This document shows positions 26,976 through 38,600 of a DNA stretch of 64,000 bases, piece by piece (the stretch's first letter is position 1; each line of letters starts with the position of its first letter). This DNA comes from Tritrichomonas foetus (Eukaryota; Parabasalia; Tritrichomonadida; Tritrichomonadidae): assembly GCA_001839685.1 (NCBI GenBank), contig MLAK01000686.1, positions 1-64,000 of the forward strand, read 5' to 3'. Both the position numbers and the translations under genes were made by a program. The notes beneath the pieces were generated by a model. That model made no database searches, was not told where the DNA came from, and saw nothing but the letters and a program-made list of their open reading frames with translations.

Positions 26976-27607
26976 AATAGTTTAGTATTGCTCCTATCTT
27001 CATGGAAATATATATTTGGATTTGAATCAAAGCAGTATTTTTCTATTCGCCAATTTATATGAATACAACAATCATGAACGAAACTGTTTATTTCTGGAAA
27101 ATCGAGGTGATGGAAAATATAATCATTAATTGAATTGCTTTCATTTATTCTTCAATTCGAGAGAATTAACAAAATGTAATGAAATTTAAATCTGATTTCT
27201 ATTTTATCTACAAATTACATGAAAAGTTAATCTCATGACTCATAATGAACTGCTTGCATTTAAATCAGGTATAAAAATATGGGAAAAAAGAATTTTACTG
27301 GTTTTCTATCGATTTATTCAATGTAAATTTTTTATGAAAAACTTTTGGGAATACTTTTTCCAGTTTCGATATTTTGGACATATTTTCAGGCAGAGTCTGT
27401 TTCGCTATTTAGTCTAATATTATTTACTAATAAAAATGCAGATGATTTATCATTTATGTCTATCAATTCAAAAACGTTTTAGTTAGAGCAATAAAGATGT
27501 AAACGTTGAGAAAAAAGAAAAAAGAGAATGAAAAATGAATTATTCATGACAATTTAAATCTATAACATATAAAAAGGAATACAAGTTATATATAAAAGAT
27601 ATAAAAG
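26976..27607. other. Convergent intergenic region
   Basis: Lies between the acyltransferase (+) and the CAMK-like kinase (-). The ORF at 27235-27417 is Phe/Lys-rich and without motifs. Nothing else is seen. Confidence 0.6.
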
Positions 27608-28783
27608 TTATTGGACGGATTTCCTCATTGCAGCGATTTTCATGAAGATATTCTCAACATGAGAATCGAGATTTTCTTTAGTTCGGCAAACCGGGCGTGG
27701 AAGAGGCACCTTCCGATTTCCGACTAACTTCTTATTTACATCATTTCTGCGAATTTGAATGTCAGATTTGTTCAATCTCATTATTGGTGATATTCCTATT
27801 GTTTTGTTATGTTGATTAATTTCTGACATTTTTATACATGCTTTTGTCTCCGGAGTAGATGCTGATGGTGTTTCATTATTTAAACAAACCTCTTCTTGAG
27901 AATCTAAGTCGTTAAATTGATCAGGAAATTCTTTTTTCAAAAAAGAAATAACCTTTTCACGAGTTATTCGGCCATTCATTTCCATATATGAGCCTCTCGA
28001 AACAGCGCGCGTTTCTTTAGCGAGCCACCTATGCTGCGAGGCCTGGTCTGCGGACGGACGCTGCGTTGGATCCAAAGATAGGAGGCCTTGCAAAAAGTCA
28101 ATACAATCCTTCGATAAATACGGAGGATATTGAATTTTTTCGGATTTGATCTGATCAAGTGACATCGAACTCCATGGAAGCTTACCCGTCAGCATTATAT
28201 AAAAAGTGACGCCACAAGACCAAGAGTCGCATTTTATTCCATCAAAACTATCTGTCGTTCCTTCCATGACCTCAGGTGGATAGAAATTTTTCGACCCGCA
28301 TCTGGATTGAGAAGGTTTGATGGATTTTGAAAGGCCGAAATCAATAATTTTGATTGTGCCGTCGGTTCGAACCATAATATTGTGTGGTTTGATATCTCGA
28401 TGTGATATTCCAATAGAATGCAAATATCTGAGCGCCGAAAGAATTCGAACTATCAACGGTTTGGAGCTGAACTCCATGAAGCTTTTCCGTTCGTTTATTA
28501 TGTCCTGTAAAGACTTTTCCACGTATTCTTGAATAATATAAATATTATTCAAATCGTCTGAAAGAAGGTCGACCAAGCCTATGATTCCTTGGTGATTTGC
28601 TGTACTTAACGTTTTGATTTCCTTGATTATTTGGTCGCCAATGTTTGGATTTGAGTTTTTATTCATAACTTTCGCTGCAAATTGTTGCCCTCCTTTTTTG
28701 ACGAGGTAAACAGTTGCAAATCCACCAGAACCAATTTCTTTTATGAAAGTATAGCCACCTAATTCATGTTGGGTAAGGGACAT
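27608..28783 (-). CDS. CAMK/AMPK-like Ser/Thr protein kinase
   Basis: 391 residues, ATG at 28781-28783. The kinase domain spans ~11-265 and has all catalytic elements: glycine loop GSGGFATV (18-25), Lys38 in FAAKVM, HRD Asp130 (SHRDIKPHN), DFG Asp148 (DFGLSK), and YPPEV in place of APE. The activation loop (SIKPSQSRCGSKNFYPPEV) is short. The subdomain XI arginine is in DPTQRPSADQA. The pattern SWSCGVTFYIMLTGKLPW is typical of CAMK/SNF1-type kinases. The C-terminal ~125 residues are Ser/Thr/Lys-rich and basic with no regulatory domain that I recognise. It is predicted active and cytosolic; substrates are unknown. Confidence 0.92.
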   Translation of the reverse strand: MSLTQHELGGYTFIKEIGSGGFATVYLVKKGGQQFAAKVMNKNSNPNIGDQIIKEIKTLSTANHQGIIGLVDLLSDDLNNIYIIQEYVEKSLQDIINERKSFMEFSSKPLIVRILSALRYLHSIGISHRDIKPHNIMVRTDGTIKIIDFGLSKSIKPSQSRCGSKNFYPPEVMEGTTDSFDGIKCDSWSCGVTFYIMLTGKLPWSSMSLDQIKSEKIQYPPYLSKDCIDFLQGLLSLDPTQRPSADQASQHRWLAKETRAVSRGSYMEMNGRITREKVISFLKKEFPDQFNDLDSQEEVCLNNETPSASTPETKACIKMSEINQHNKTIGISPIMRLNKSDIQIRRNDVNKKLVGNRKVPLPRPVCRTKENLDSHVENIFMKIAAMRKSVQ

Positions 28784-30519
28784 GACCTGTTGAAGGAAGA
28801 TAGTTTTTACAAAAAATAATAGATTTTTGTAAGAATTTCAAACAATTGCTTTTCTAAATTGATTATTTCATTGAATTAGTGGGATATGAAAAATAAAATT
28901 TATTCAAACTAATTGTTTTAATCACAATAATTTCATAAGAAATAAAATATAATTCAAATTCCATCATCATTGAATTATTGATTGGTTTATTAATGTAAAT
29001 GAAATATTTTCAATTTAAAAATTGACTGTTATCAATTTCACATTATTTCTTCTTCTTTATTTAGATTCTACAAATGTTTTAAATTTCATATTGATGTGAA
29101 TAATAAAGATATATTATTATCAAGATATATATGGGCGAAAAGATATTGAAACAATTGAGATAATTTTTTTTTTATTTGTAATGTAATTTGAATTAATCCG
29201 TTTTTCAATACAAGTTATTAACTTTTGATACATTTGATTATTAATCATTTTATCTTTTGAAAAATGAGATAAATTTGATTTTATAAATGAAATAATATTA
29301 CACTATACATATTAAACATACATAAATATAAAACACTGGTAGTTAACAATTATATCTTGAGATAAACACAATTATTATAAAAATAACTAATTGACTAACG
29401 ACTTTAAATTCAATGAAAATATCTAAAATATTCAACGGGTCATTTCGATGAAATGGTAAAATTGTGGAAAGCCCATTAGAAATTTCTGTAGATGAGCAAT
29501 TCTCAGAATTTTATCATCGATTTATCTCGTTCTTTTCGGAAGTGTGGGAAATTACTTTCTTTTTCTTTGGAAGCTGTTTATTAAGATGACAATTTCTCAT
29601 TTTTTATCCATAAGTCCAAAATTTTGTAGATTCTTCATATATATTCGGAAGTTGATAAGTAAATTTTACTCTAGTTAGTATAGATGAGATGTTGTGCTCC
29701 AAACTGACATTTTGGTGTTCGTGCTTATGCCCAAAATGATTATTTTTCCATAATCGAAATAATGGGCAAAAGGATTTCACGACGAATAAACATTTCATAT
29801 CACATCTGCTCAAATAAAATGTTTTGTGAATGAAGTGAATATATCCTTTATTTAATGATGTGGAAGAAAGTGTTTGTCAATAATAATTTTATTTTAATTA
29901 AGTTGTATTATTTCTTTTCATCTTATTGAAATTATCTTATCATTCGACATAAAGGTCAAATGAAAAAATAATGATCGGTAGTATCCAAATGATATTGATA
30001 TCTTGCAGATGCTTTTTTTATTTTTCCCTGATCACCTCAAAAATCCTCTCTGGACATCGATAAAATCACTGACATAAGCGAGTATAAATCTATAAGAATA
30101 GCATTTCATGCTTCAGCCAAATTAACAATCTCATTCGAAATCAAGACTTCCATTTCGAATAAATCTTCTTTAACATCAATATTCCTATGTCGATTCATAT
30201 TGATGCTCAAAATTATATAGGCAAGGAAGTTAGTAAAATCAAAATGCAAAATATTGAGTTCAATAATCATAGAATGTTAGTGTAAACTTTCAAAGGAAAT
30301 AAATAAATTCAAATAAATTGTTGATCAGTTTCCATTCAAAGTGATTTTAATGATTTTGTGTTTTTGGTTTATTTATGTCTCCCATTCCATAAATAAAGCC
30401 AGAACGAAAGATCGTTACTCCAAAAAATACATCAATGGGGTAAATGGTCTTTTTTCAAGATTGAAATCTAAAAAAAATCTAAAAAAACTAAAGCTCAACC
30501 TGTGGTAAAAAAGAATACG
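28784..30519. other. 1.7-kb intergenic region
   Basis: Very AT-rich, with no credible gene. The minus-strand ORF at 29604-29813 is short and featureless. I see no RNA gene, tandem repeat or inverted repeat. Confidence 0.55.
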
Positions 30520-30888
30520 ATGATGAATGTGATTAAAAAGCAAATTCCTGCCAAAAAAGACTCTAATAAATATATTCATTCAGGAAGAAGATATAAAAAA
30601 GTAATTATGCCGAGTATTGAAATCACAAAAGATCAAGCACAGGCTCTATATGATGCTCAAATGCAATTCACAAATTTCAGACTTCAACAATTATATTCTA
30701 TGTTTCTACCACAAATAATGAATTCATTTTATGGAAGCTTGCCCGAAGAACTACAAAACATGCCTTTTGACTTACCATATGACATGCCAATAATTAATCA
30801 ACCAAAAGAAGCACCAACAGGTGTTATCAAAGGATATATTCAAGGAGAGGCACCATCATATATGATTCCAGAGACTACTAATACTTAA
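30520..30888 (+). CDS. Small protein of unknown function, 122 residues
   Basis: The frame opens in a Lys-rich stretch, but the first ATG codons are at 30520 and 30523. The stop overlaps TAAA. The product has a basic N-terminus (VIKKQIPAKKDSNKY), a Gln/Tyr/Met-rich middle (QAQALYDAQMQFTNFRLQQL) that should be helical, and a Pro-rich end. No domain is recognised. The non-random amino acid usage and the TAAA-type end argue for a real gene. The start and any 5' extension are uncertain, and no initiator motif is evident. Confidence 0.45.
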   Translation: MMNVIKKQIPAKKDSNKYIHSGRRYKKVIMPSIEITKDQAQALYDAQMQFTNFRLQQLYSMFLPQIMNSFYGSLPEELQNMPFDLPYDMPIINQPKEAPTGVIKGYIQGEAPSYMIPETTNT

Positions 30889-31169
30889 ATCAAAAAATAC
30901 TAAAATCAAAGAATAAATGTACAAATCAATCGATGTTCAAATCTAAAAATTAAATATATCTGATCAATAAAATGTTAAAAATCGTATTGATTCTTTCCTT
31001 CAATAAAATCATGAAAAATTAATCATAAAAAAACATAAAAATCGGGAATAGATTTTTTTAATGATTTACAATTTAACATTCTATTTATTTCTTTAGTTTA
31101 ATACATTTTATAATAAAATTTATAAAATAAAGCGCATTAAAATTGTGTTAAATAGATTAATTAACATGA

Positions 31170-32480
31170 TTAAATATTTGCATTGAGATTGAGCTCCCGA
31201 CTGAGGGAGGTTCGAAATCGTGTTGTGTAGGATTCTTGGAATTGTGTTGCACGTAACCCACCAGTTCTTGTTGATGGTGTTATTTCTTTTTTGTATCTCG
31301 CACTTCTTCTATTTGAAAAATAGTCTAATGCTGAGAATTTTATAATTAAATCATCAGTTTCAAATTTTGGTGATGAATTAATATTGGTGCTTTCTTTCTT
31401 TTCTTGAACAGTTGTTACTTGTCTCCTGTTATATCTTGGTCTAGGTGATTCAACCGAAGGTTTATCAGCTGGAGGTAAAGATTCCCTTCGTATGAGATTT
31501 GGTGAACTCACTTGTTTAGCGTTAGCAATTGTATTCTTTGGAACTGCATTCACAATATTTTTACTATTAATGACAACATTTCTAGTATTCACTTTTTGCT
31601 TTTCTGGACAATCCCAGTCGTATTTGTAATCAAAAACGAATCTTGACCGAATAAAAAGCCTTCTAAATAAATATCTAAGTTCTGCATAATTCGGTTTTTC
31701 GTCAAATTCCAAATTTCTCACTTTTTTGAAGTATGTTACAAATTCACTTGGATAGCCTTTACAAAGTTCCTCAAAAGTTATCTTTTCTTTCATTTGGCAA
31801 ATTTTATGGAATTTTTCACTTTGTGTACGAGCGGTAATTCCCATCCATGGAAGGTCACCCCTGAGGAAATACATTAATACATATCCAATTGCTTCAAGAT
31901 CGTCTCTTCGAGACTGCTCAATACCCTTCATTGCATTAAGAGATGCGTATCTTGCTGTTCCAGTCATTGGCTTATTTTCAATATATGGAATATGTTTATG
32001 AGTATGCTGATCACGATATTTCCTGCATAAACCGAAATCGATCAAGTGAAGTTGGTTCTTTTTGCTATCGTTTCCCATTACTAGATTATCTGGTTTTATG
32101 TCCCTATGTATGAAATTTTTCTGGTGGAGATATTCGACACAGCTAATCATTTGATCGGCGAGCATTAAAACTGTTTTTAGGCTGAACTTGTGACATTTTT
32201 CATGTAATGTTTCGAGAGAAGAACCGAGGAGTTCGATAACCAAAATATTTTGTTGATTTTCCGTGCCGTACCAAAAAAGTTTGGGGATTCCTGTTCCTCC
32301 TGCTAAAATGGCGTAAATTTTCGATTCGTATGAAAGCTGTGGTGCCCTCGTTTTGGTTTCCTCCAGCTTGACAGCGACGAGATTGTGGTTGCGGGTATTT
32401 TCTGCTTGAAATGTCTCACCAAAGCTTCCTGCGCCAAGCTTTTTAATGAGGCGATAGTGGTGTCCAACAACACGCTCCAT
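31170..32480 (-). CDS. Casein kinase 1 family protein kinase
   Basis: 436 residues, ATG at 32478-32480. The kinase domain runs ~9-285: glycine loop GAGSFGET (16-23), Lys38 (VAVKLE), HRD Asp127 (FIHRDIKPDN), DFG Asp148 (DFGLCRKYRD). The CK1 signature TGTARYASLNA replaces the usual APE region, and SRRDDLEAIGYVLMYFLRG follows. All are diagnostic of CK1. The C-terminal ~150 residues are basic, Ser/Thr/Asn-rich and probably disordered, as in many CK1 isoforms where the tail controls activity and localisation. CK1 is expanded in trichomonads. The enzyme is predicted active. Confidence 0.96.
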   Translation of the reverse strand: MERVVGHHYRLIKKLGAGSFGETFQAENTRNHNLVAVKLEETKTRAPQLSYESKIYAILAGGTGIPKLFWYGTENQQNILVIELLGSSLETLHEKCHKFSLKTVLMLADQMISCVEYLHQKNFIHRDIKPDNLVMGNDSKKNQLHLIDFGLCRKYRDQHTHKHIPYIENKPMTGTARYASLNAMKGIEQSRRDDLEAIGYVLMYFLRGDLPWMGITARTQSEKFHKICQMKEKITFEELCKGYPSEFVTYFKKVRNLEFDEKPNYAELRYLFRRLFIRSRFVFDYKYDWDCPEKQKVNTRNVVINSKNIVNAVPKNTIANAKQVSSPNLIRRESLPPADKPSVESPRPRYNRRQVTTVQEKKESTNINSSPKFETDDLIIKFSALDYFSNRRSARYKKEITPSTRTGGLRATQFQESYTTRFRTSLSRELNLNANI

Positions 32481-33985
32481 TTTGCTTTTAAAGGTATTTG
32501 TGAGAAGATCGGAAATTTTTGTGAGTTTTAAATGTATTTAATATTTGTGAGTGATTGAGAAAAATGATTAAAATGGCTCTCAATACTTTTAATAAAATCA
32601 ATGCTATTAATTATTCAGGAGGAAAATTTTCACAAAGTGAATCTTCACGTTATCTTTGCTAAAAAATATAATAAAGTTACTATTTCCTATTAGAATCATG
32701 CAATTATGAGTAGGGAATTTGATACTTAAAAACTTTAGTTTTATCCGCGTTTTTAAAGAAGAAATATTCATTTTGTTTGATTTAACGTATTTTTTCTCTC
32801 ATTTTGATTTTTTTGAATTTGCTCATGTGGAAATTACTCGTTTAACGATACCTGTTATTTTTTTGAGAAATCTTCGAAACAGAAATTCACTATTTTCTCT
32901 CAGATTTCCCCGTGTAAGAAGATTTGGTTTGGTTATGAACTTTATTGTATTTAGGTTTTGATAGCATTCAATTTCCCCAATTCAATCTCTTCAAAAGTGA
33001 GGAATTATCAGAAATATTCATAGAAAGATTCCGAAACAAAATAAACATAAACAAAAAGCTCTATCATCTTTTCAAAAAAGAATAAACATTGAAATTTTAT
33101 TCTTGGAGATATCTCAAGAACAATAGGTACTTTTACGTTACATAGTGACTTAATATAACATTGAATAAAACTAATTACCGTATTATTGCAAATTTTCCAG
33201 ATTTTAGCAAAATCATTAGAATGGTCTCATGAGATGAATTCCTAAAATACTTTTCGCGTGAGGTTTGAATAAAATTGACATTTTTCGTCAATTTTTAAAA
33301 AGAAATGGAAGAAATAATGACTTTTGAAACGAATCCACATATTCAACATTTGAGATTGTAACTTCTCTGATCAAAATTGTTTTACATTCTTCAATGAAAT
33401 AAATCCTAGAATTTCACGCATTTATTTCGAAATTTTTTCCGAACATCTAAAAACTACTCAATTTTTTGGTCACCTTCCTATCTCAAGAAATAGATTCCTG
33501 ATTCAGATCAGAATAAATCTTGTTCACATGGAAATCATCTCAAAGAACTAAAAAAATTTGACGTTCAGGAAAAAGTGTTAGAAATATGAAATGTGAGATT
33601 GACAGATTTCTTTCAAAAATATTATTTCGCTATTCAAAAATTTGATATTAACTCAAATTACTACACAAAAAAAGTGAACAATTGAATAATGTAAATAGTA
33701 CGTTGATAACACGTTAATTTATTCTCAATAAGCAAATTTTTAAAATTGTCAAATAGTCGCCCTCATGTTTCATCGAGAAAAATAATGATTTGTTATATTT
33801 CTTGAGTGAAAATAAAAAATAAATATACGTCAGATTAAAAATGTCATTTTCAATATCTATTTGGTCTTCTTAAATTCTGATAAAATCCCATCATACTGCC
33901 AATTTCACCCTATCATCTTCAAACTTTGTTTTCAGATCATATATGGTCAGTAATAAAATCGATTTGATTAGGGATTATCAAATAC
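32481..33985. other. 1.5-kb divergent intergenic region
   Basis: Separates the CK1 gene (-) from the basic small gene (+). AT-rich; the ORF at 32719-32961 is Phe-rich and unconvincing. No repeats were seen. Confidence 0.55.
32498..32503 (-). promoter_or_regulatory. Possible initiator of the CK1 gene
   Basis: The coding strand reads TCACAA, with a presumed leader of about 20 nt to the ATG at 32480. Confidence 0.35.
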
Positions 33986-34486
33986 ATGCGACAATCGCAA
34001 AATATCACCCATGTTAGAGGTCTTTATGCTGTAGATGACACTTTCCCATGCAATAAATTTGTATTTGATCGTGACTGTTCATATTATCAAAATTATAAAC
34101 GAAAAAAACATGCAAATGCGATTCGTTTCAGCTCCCGCGATATGAAATTATTCGATCCCGTTTACCATTCGAGTATGATTCAGTACCAAGAAATCTGCAG
34201 ACGTGCAGACGGCGAAATATACAACGAGATATTCCCGCAACCGCCTCGAAAACGCCTGACCAGAAAGGGAAAAACTAATTCAAAGAAAAAACAGTTGAAA
34301 TCTTCAAAAACTCGACAGAAAAACGCAAAAAAAAATTCTCATAAAATATCGAATGGAGATGATTTTCCAAAAATTTTCATTCTTGAAAAAAAGTATTTTA
34401 AGAAATGGTATATTAAGTGGTGCACACAAAATGCCCTCAGACTTCATCGTTTATCAAGAAGTGGAAATTCGAGCATAATTACATAA
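33986..34486 (+). CDS. Basic protein of unknown function, 166 residues
   Basis: ATG at 33986, TAA at 34484-34486. The N-terminal half has a folded-looking, aromatic-rich character (VRGLYAVDDTFPCNKFVFDR, then PVYHSSMIQYQEICRRADGE). The middle is a long Lys/Arg/Ser run (PPRKRLTRKGKTNSKKKQLK) that looks like a nuclear or nucleic-acid-binding segment. The C-terminus has an aromatic/basic helix (KYFKKWYIKWCTQNALRLHR). Upstream sequence TCAAATAC could serve as initiator. No known domain. It may be chromatin- or RNA-associated by charge alone, which is a weak inference. Confidence 0.6.
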   Translation: MRQSQNITHVRGLYAVDDTFPCNKFVFDRDCSYYQNYKRKKHANAIRFSSRDMKLFDPVYHSSMIQYQEICRRADGEIYNEIFPQPPRKRLTRKGKTNSKKKQLKSSKTRQKNAKKNSHKISNGDDFPKIFILEKKYFKKWYIKWCTQNALRLHRLSRSGNSSIIT

Positions 34487-35672
34487 TTTTTTTTTTTTTG
34501 GATTTTTTGTTTTTGGTTCAAAATGTGGCAAAATGAAACCACTTTTATTTTGTTGAATGAATCAAGATGTTTATTACAAATCTATCAAAATTTTATTATT
34601 TGTTAATAATTTGTTTTTTATTATTAATCACAATCAATGAATATGAAATTGTTCAATATTTTATTTGTTTTATATAAATTAATTTTATGCTTTTCTTTTC
34701 GAATATCAATGAATATTTTCTTCGCCTTTTTTGTAAATTTGTCTTTTTATGTATTTTATTTTCTTATCATGAAAAATAACATAGTAGTTGGTATTCATGA
34801 AATGTTAATTTAGAGAGTGTTATGATATAGGAAGTCATTTCCAAGAGGAAATAAAAAATTATTGTATTCTTTTTTCAAAATAAAAAAATGCACTTTTTCA
34901 AATTAATATTGATATGCTTTACTATTGGAAGTTATTTGCGAGTATTCATCATGAGTAATTTAAAAAACATAATTTTGCAAGAAATAAAAAATATGTTCGT
35001 TATTGACAATAGGAATAAGCAAATTAACTGGAAAGAAGTCTTTTCTTTTCTATATCCCTTCAAAAATTGTGAATTAACATTTTTGTGATTTTCTTTTGTC
35101 TTTTATTATGCTGTATATGGTGACATAAAACAGCATGTTTTCTTGAAGTCTTTTTTGTTAAAGTTATTTTTCCGAAATGGTACACAAAATCAATCATGTT
35201 CAGAAGAAAATTATGATAAAGCTAGAATTGAATGATGATGAAAGATAGCTTTTTTGGTATGTATAATCTCATGAGACAATTATGCAATTCATCCAAGAAT
35301 TTTAAGATGCTTTGCCAAATTTTTCACTTACATAACCTATTGAATTTTTTGTTCAAATCCTTCGGGTAAGGAGTAAAAAAAATATTAACTTTTTTAGAAT
35401 TCTATTTTTCATCAATCAAAGTTAATAACGAACAAAAACGAAATAAAAGATCTTTCACATGGTTAAATCATATCATATCCTTATGATTTTAAGGTCATTG
35501 AAAATTCCGAAATATTTGTTCACTCAGAAAATAAATCTCTTGAATCCCAAAATATTTTTATATATTGAAAAGAAAAATAATGCAAGAAGTTTTCTGTAAT
35601 GCATACAAATATTGTAACAGATTGTATACCTTTGGAAAAAATAGTAAATCATTAATATTATTCACAAGTATC
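34487..35672. other. Intergenic upstream of the adenylyl cyclase
   Basis: AT-rich. A 66-codon ORF at 34888-35088 begins with a hydrophobic stretch but has no other support. Nothing else is recognised. Confidence 0.55.
35649..35666 (+). promoter_or_regulatory. Initiator-like cluster before the cyclase ATG
   Basis: TCATTA at 35649 and TCACA at 35662 lie 24 and 11 bases before the ATG at 35673. They lie inside the upstream extension of the open frame, which supports starting translation at 35673 rather than at 35565. Confidence 0.5.
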
Positions 35673-38600
35673 ATGAATGCACCTGAAAGCTCAATGATGT
35701 CGAAATCTCAATCCGAGATGAGTAACTCAGTAAACCAAGCACGTGTCCAAAACAAGGCAATGAGTCAGACATTTACTCTTTTAATTGATCAATTAACTCA
35801 GTTCATTCAATCTCCAGCTATTTTCTTCTATATCGCACTCTTAATAATTCTAATTCAAATGCTCTACATTTCATTTTGGCCACAAAACAGTTCTATTTGG
35901 GATGCAAGCGGTGTTTCCAATGATTTTGCCAAAGTTTTAAATTATATTGCTTGCTTCTCAGGAATGAATTTAGATCCAAGCAGTACATCATGTTTAATTT
36001 CATTTCTAGTTAATACAATTGTTTTTGTTGTTGTTTTAAGTGTTTTGGGTGCACAGATAGTTTGCTATTCTTTAAGAAGAAGATTTTTCAAAAAAACTCT
36101 ATATCCAACAAGAATAGTTCTTGAACTTCTCTCTGCTATTTTCATTCAACCAACATGTTCATTTGCTGGACAAATGTTTTTGAAATTGTTTGATAAAGAA
36201 GCCAACACAGTAATTACTGTCGCATTTTTAATTATCTCACTAATAGAAGTCATAGGTTTTTCGGTGATTTCATATCAGGTAAATATGTATATTGGTGAAT
36301 CCATTTATCTTCCGACTTCAATTTTAGCAGCTTTTGACTTGAGACCTTATTTATATATTATTATTATTAATCCACTTTTCACACTTGTTGCATATGTGGT
36401 TGCTTATTTTCCAGAATGGCTGATTCATCCTGTCATTTGTATTCATATTGCATTCGTAATTTTTGTACTTATCAAGTTTAGATATAAGCCATTTATCAGA
36501 ACTGGAACAAATGTTTATTTGGCTGGAGGATTTTTGGCGTCAGGATTGTTAGATCTTTTTAGACTCATTGGTAATTTCTTTGATAATCCAAGTGGGATTA
36601 TTGGATTAATAGTCTTCATTCTTTTTATTATTATTGGGTTTGTCCTAACAGGTTTGTTTTTCCATTTTCAGAAAAAAAGAATTTTGAAGAATTTGACGAT
36701 AATACCTGATAATGAAGAAGTTTCTGTACCTGGTGAAGATTACAGAACAGGTTTATTCATTGATTTAAGGTTGGATACAGATGAAAGCAAAGCACTCATG
36801 TATTATAATTTCATAATTGCAAACAACCTAGAATTATATTTAGATTTTTTTGTTGCAAAATTTATTGTTCAGCATCATCGTACTAATAGGGCACTCAGCC
36901 ATTGCATTAAAGTTATGGCATTTTTCCCCCCACAAGTTCGAACAATGAATATATTATACAGTGATCTCATAAAAAGGCATGATTTAAACTCACGTCAAAT
37001 GTTTTTACTCTTCCAAATTCAAAAACTCAAAATGACACGACAATCTTCATCTTCATCATTAGCTATTAATAGATTGAAGGAGCTTAAAAACAATACAAAG
37101 GAACTTGAATCTTCAATTATTGGTTTTTGGACTTTGCCTTCTGTTGATATTGAATATATTGGAGCAATATCTAAAAAGCTTACAAAAAATAGAGCTTTGT
37201 GGGAAGAAGCAATTAATGATTTTCCAAACAGTGTTGTCTATCGAGAAGAATACATGCACTTCTTCATTGAATGCGAAACTAATTTTAGCGATGCAATTAT
37301 GCAAAGGCATATTATTGATTTAATTGAATCAGGACGTAATTTTAATATTGATTATTGTTTTAGACAGTTTGTTAGAAACTTTCCTGCTTATTTAAAGAAA
37401 CATATCGTTGATCTAAAAGGTAATTTTAGAAGAGGAGGTGTCAAAAAAGGTGCTTCAGCATCAAATTCAGAAGATCAATCAAAATCAGCCAATTATAACT
37501 CCAGCACATCCACTATCTCTCTTGACATGCAAGTAGAAGAAGGTATTGCACGCTCAATTTTCTCTCAGGCAAGAATTAGACTTGCTTTACAAAAGACTAC
37601 AGATACAAAAAAGGCAAATGCATGGGGAACTTTTATGATGGCCTCATGGTTTTTGTTTGTTGCAGGAATGGCTGTTTTTATTTTCTTGTATATATTCTTT
37701 AATGGATTCTTTGATCAACGTAAAACAAGAGCGTCACGTGTCACAAACTTAGTCAATTCAAGACTATACCTGGATTCTACAGTTATTGCTTTATTGTATT
37801 ATTGGGGAAATGCAACAGGTGCTATTGCAATTACTACTCTAAGCAATGAATATCGTAAAGTTGATGATCCCAACGTACAAACACTAATGAGTCCTTCTCA
37901 AACATGGTCCCAAAGAGCACAGTCATATTCAGTTGATAGTAGAGATGTATTTGACAGCTTTATTTTACAAATTGCCGATCTTGCTAGAGAAGGAACTGAT
38001 GTATATTATTATATGAAAATTCTTTTTGAAGAAACAACACCACTATCATACTGTAAAGGTGCCGAAATTAGTGAAGCAAAAGGCCAGAATCTAAAAATTA
38101 TTTTACCATACGTAACATTGAGTACATCATTACTCCTTAATGAAGCAAATATTGAAAATTGGTATTTTGAGAGTCATATGTATTGCCAAGTACTTTCGAC
38201 AATTCAAGATGCACCACTTGCATTTAAAGACCTCCTTGAAACTATTATTGAAATGGCAGAGGTTGTAACAGAAGATGACGAACAAACAGTATTATTACTG
38301 GAAATGGTACTTCCAGCAGTATATGGAGGAATTTGTCTTATATTGTTCCTTTTTGTTTCGATTAGATATATATTAGAAATAAAGAAATTGATAAATATGC
38401 TACTGAAACTTCCTGTTGATGTTAAAAAAGAATCTGAAGAACCTCTTCGAAAAGATATCAACGACGAAAAAAAGAGTGATCCTAATACATCTTTATCAGG
38501 CTTAAATGTTCCAGTTATATTTTGTGTGATCATATGCTTAATTTATGTAGTGACAGTATTGCTTGTTGTTTTTCAATTGGAAAATGTCAGATATTATAAT

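Noticed and set aside
28361..28380. GGTTCGAACC word resembling a tRNA T-arm
   Set aside because: It lies inside the catalytic domain of the CAMK-like kinase, with no acceptor or anticodon arms around it.
34888..35088. 66-codon ORF with a hydrophobic start
   Set aside because: Could be a tiny secreted protein, but the hydrophobic run is what AT-rich DNA gives by chance, and there is no clear initiator or motif.
35565..35672. 36-codon N-terminal extension of the cyclase
   Set aside because: The extension contains two initiator-like motifs and reads as Lys/Asn-rich noise. The ATG at 35673 is preferred.
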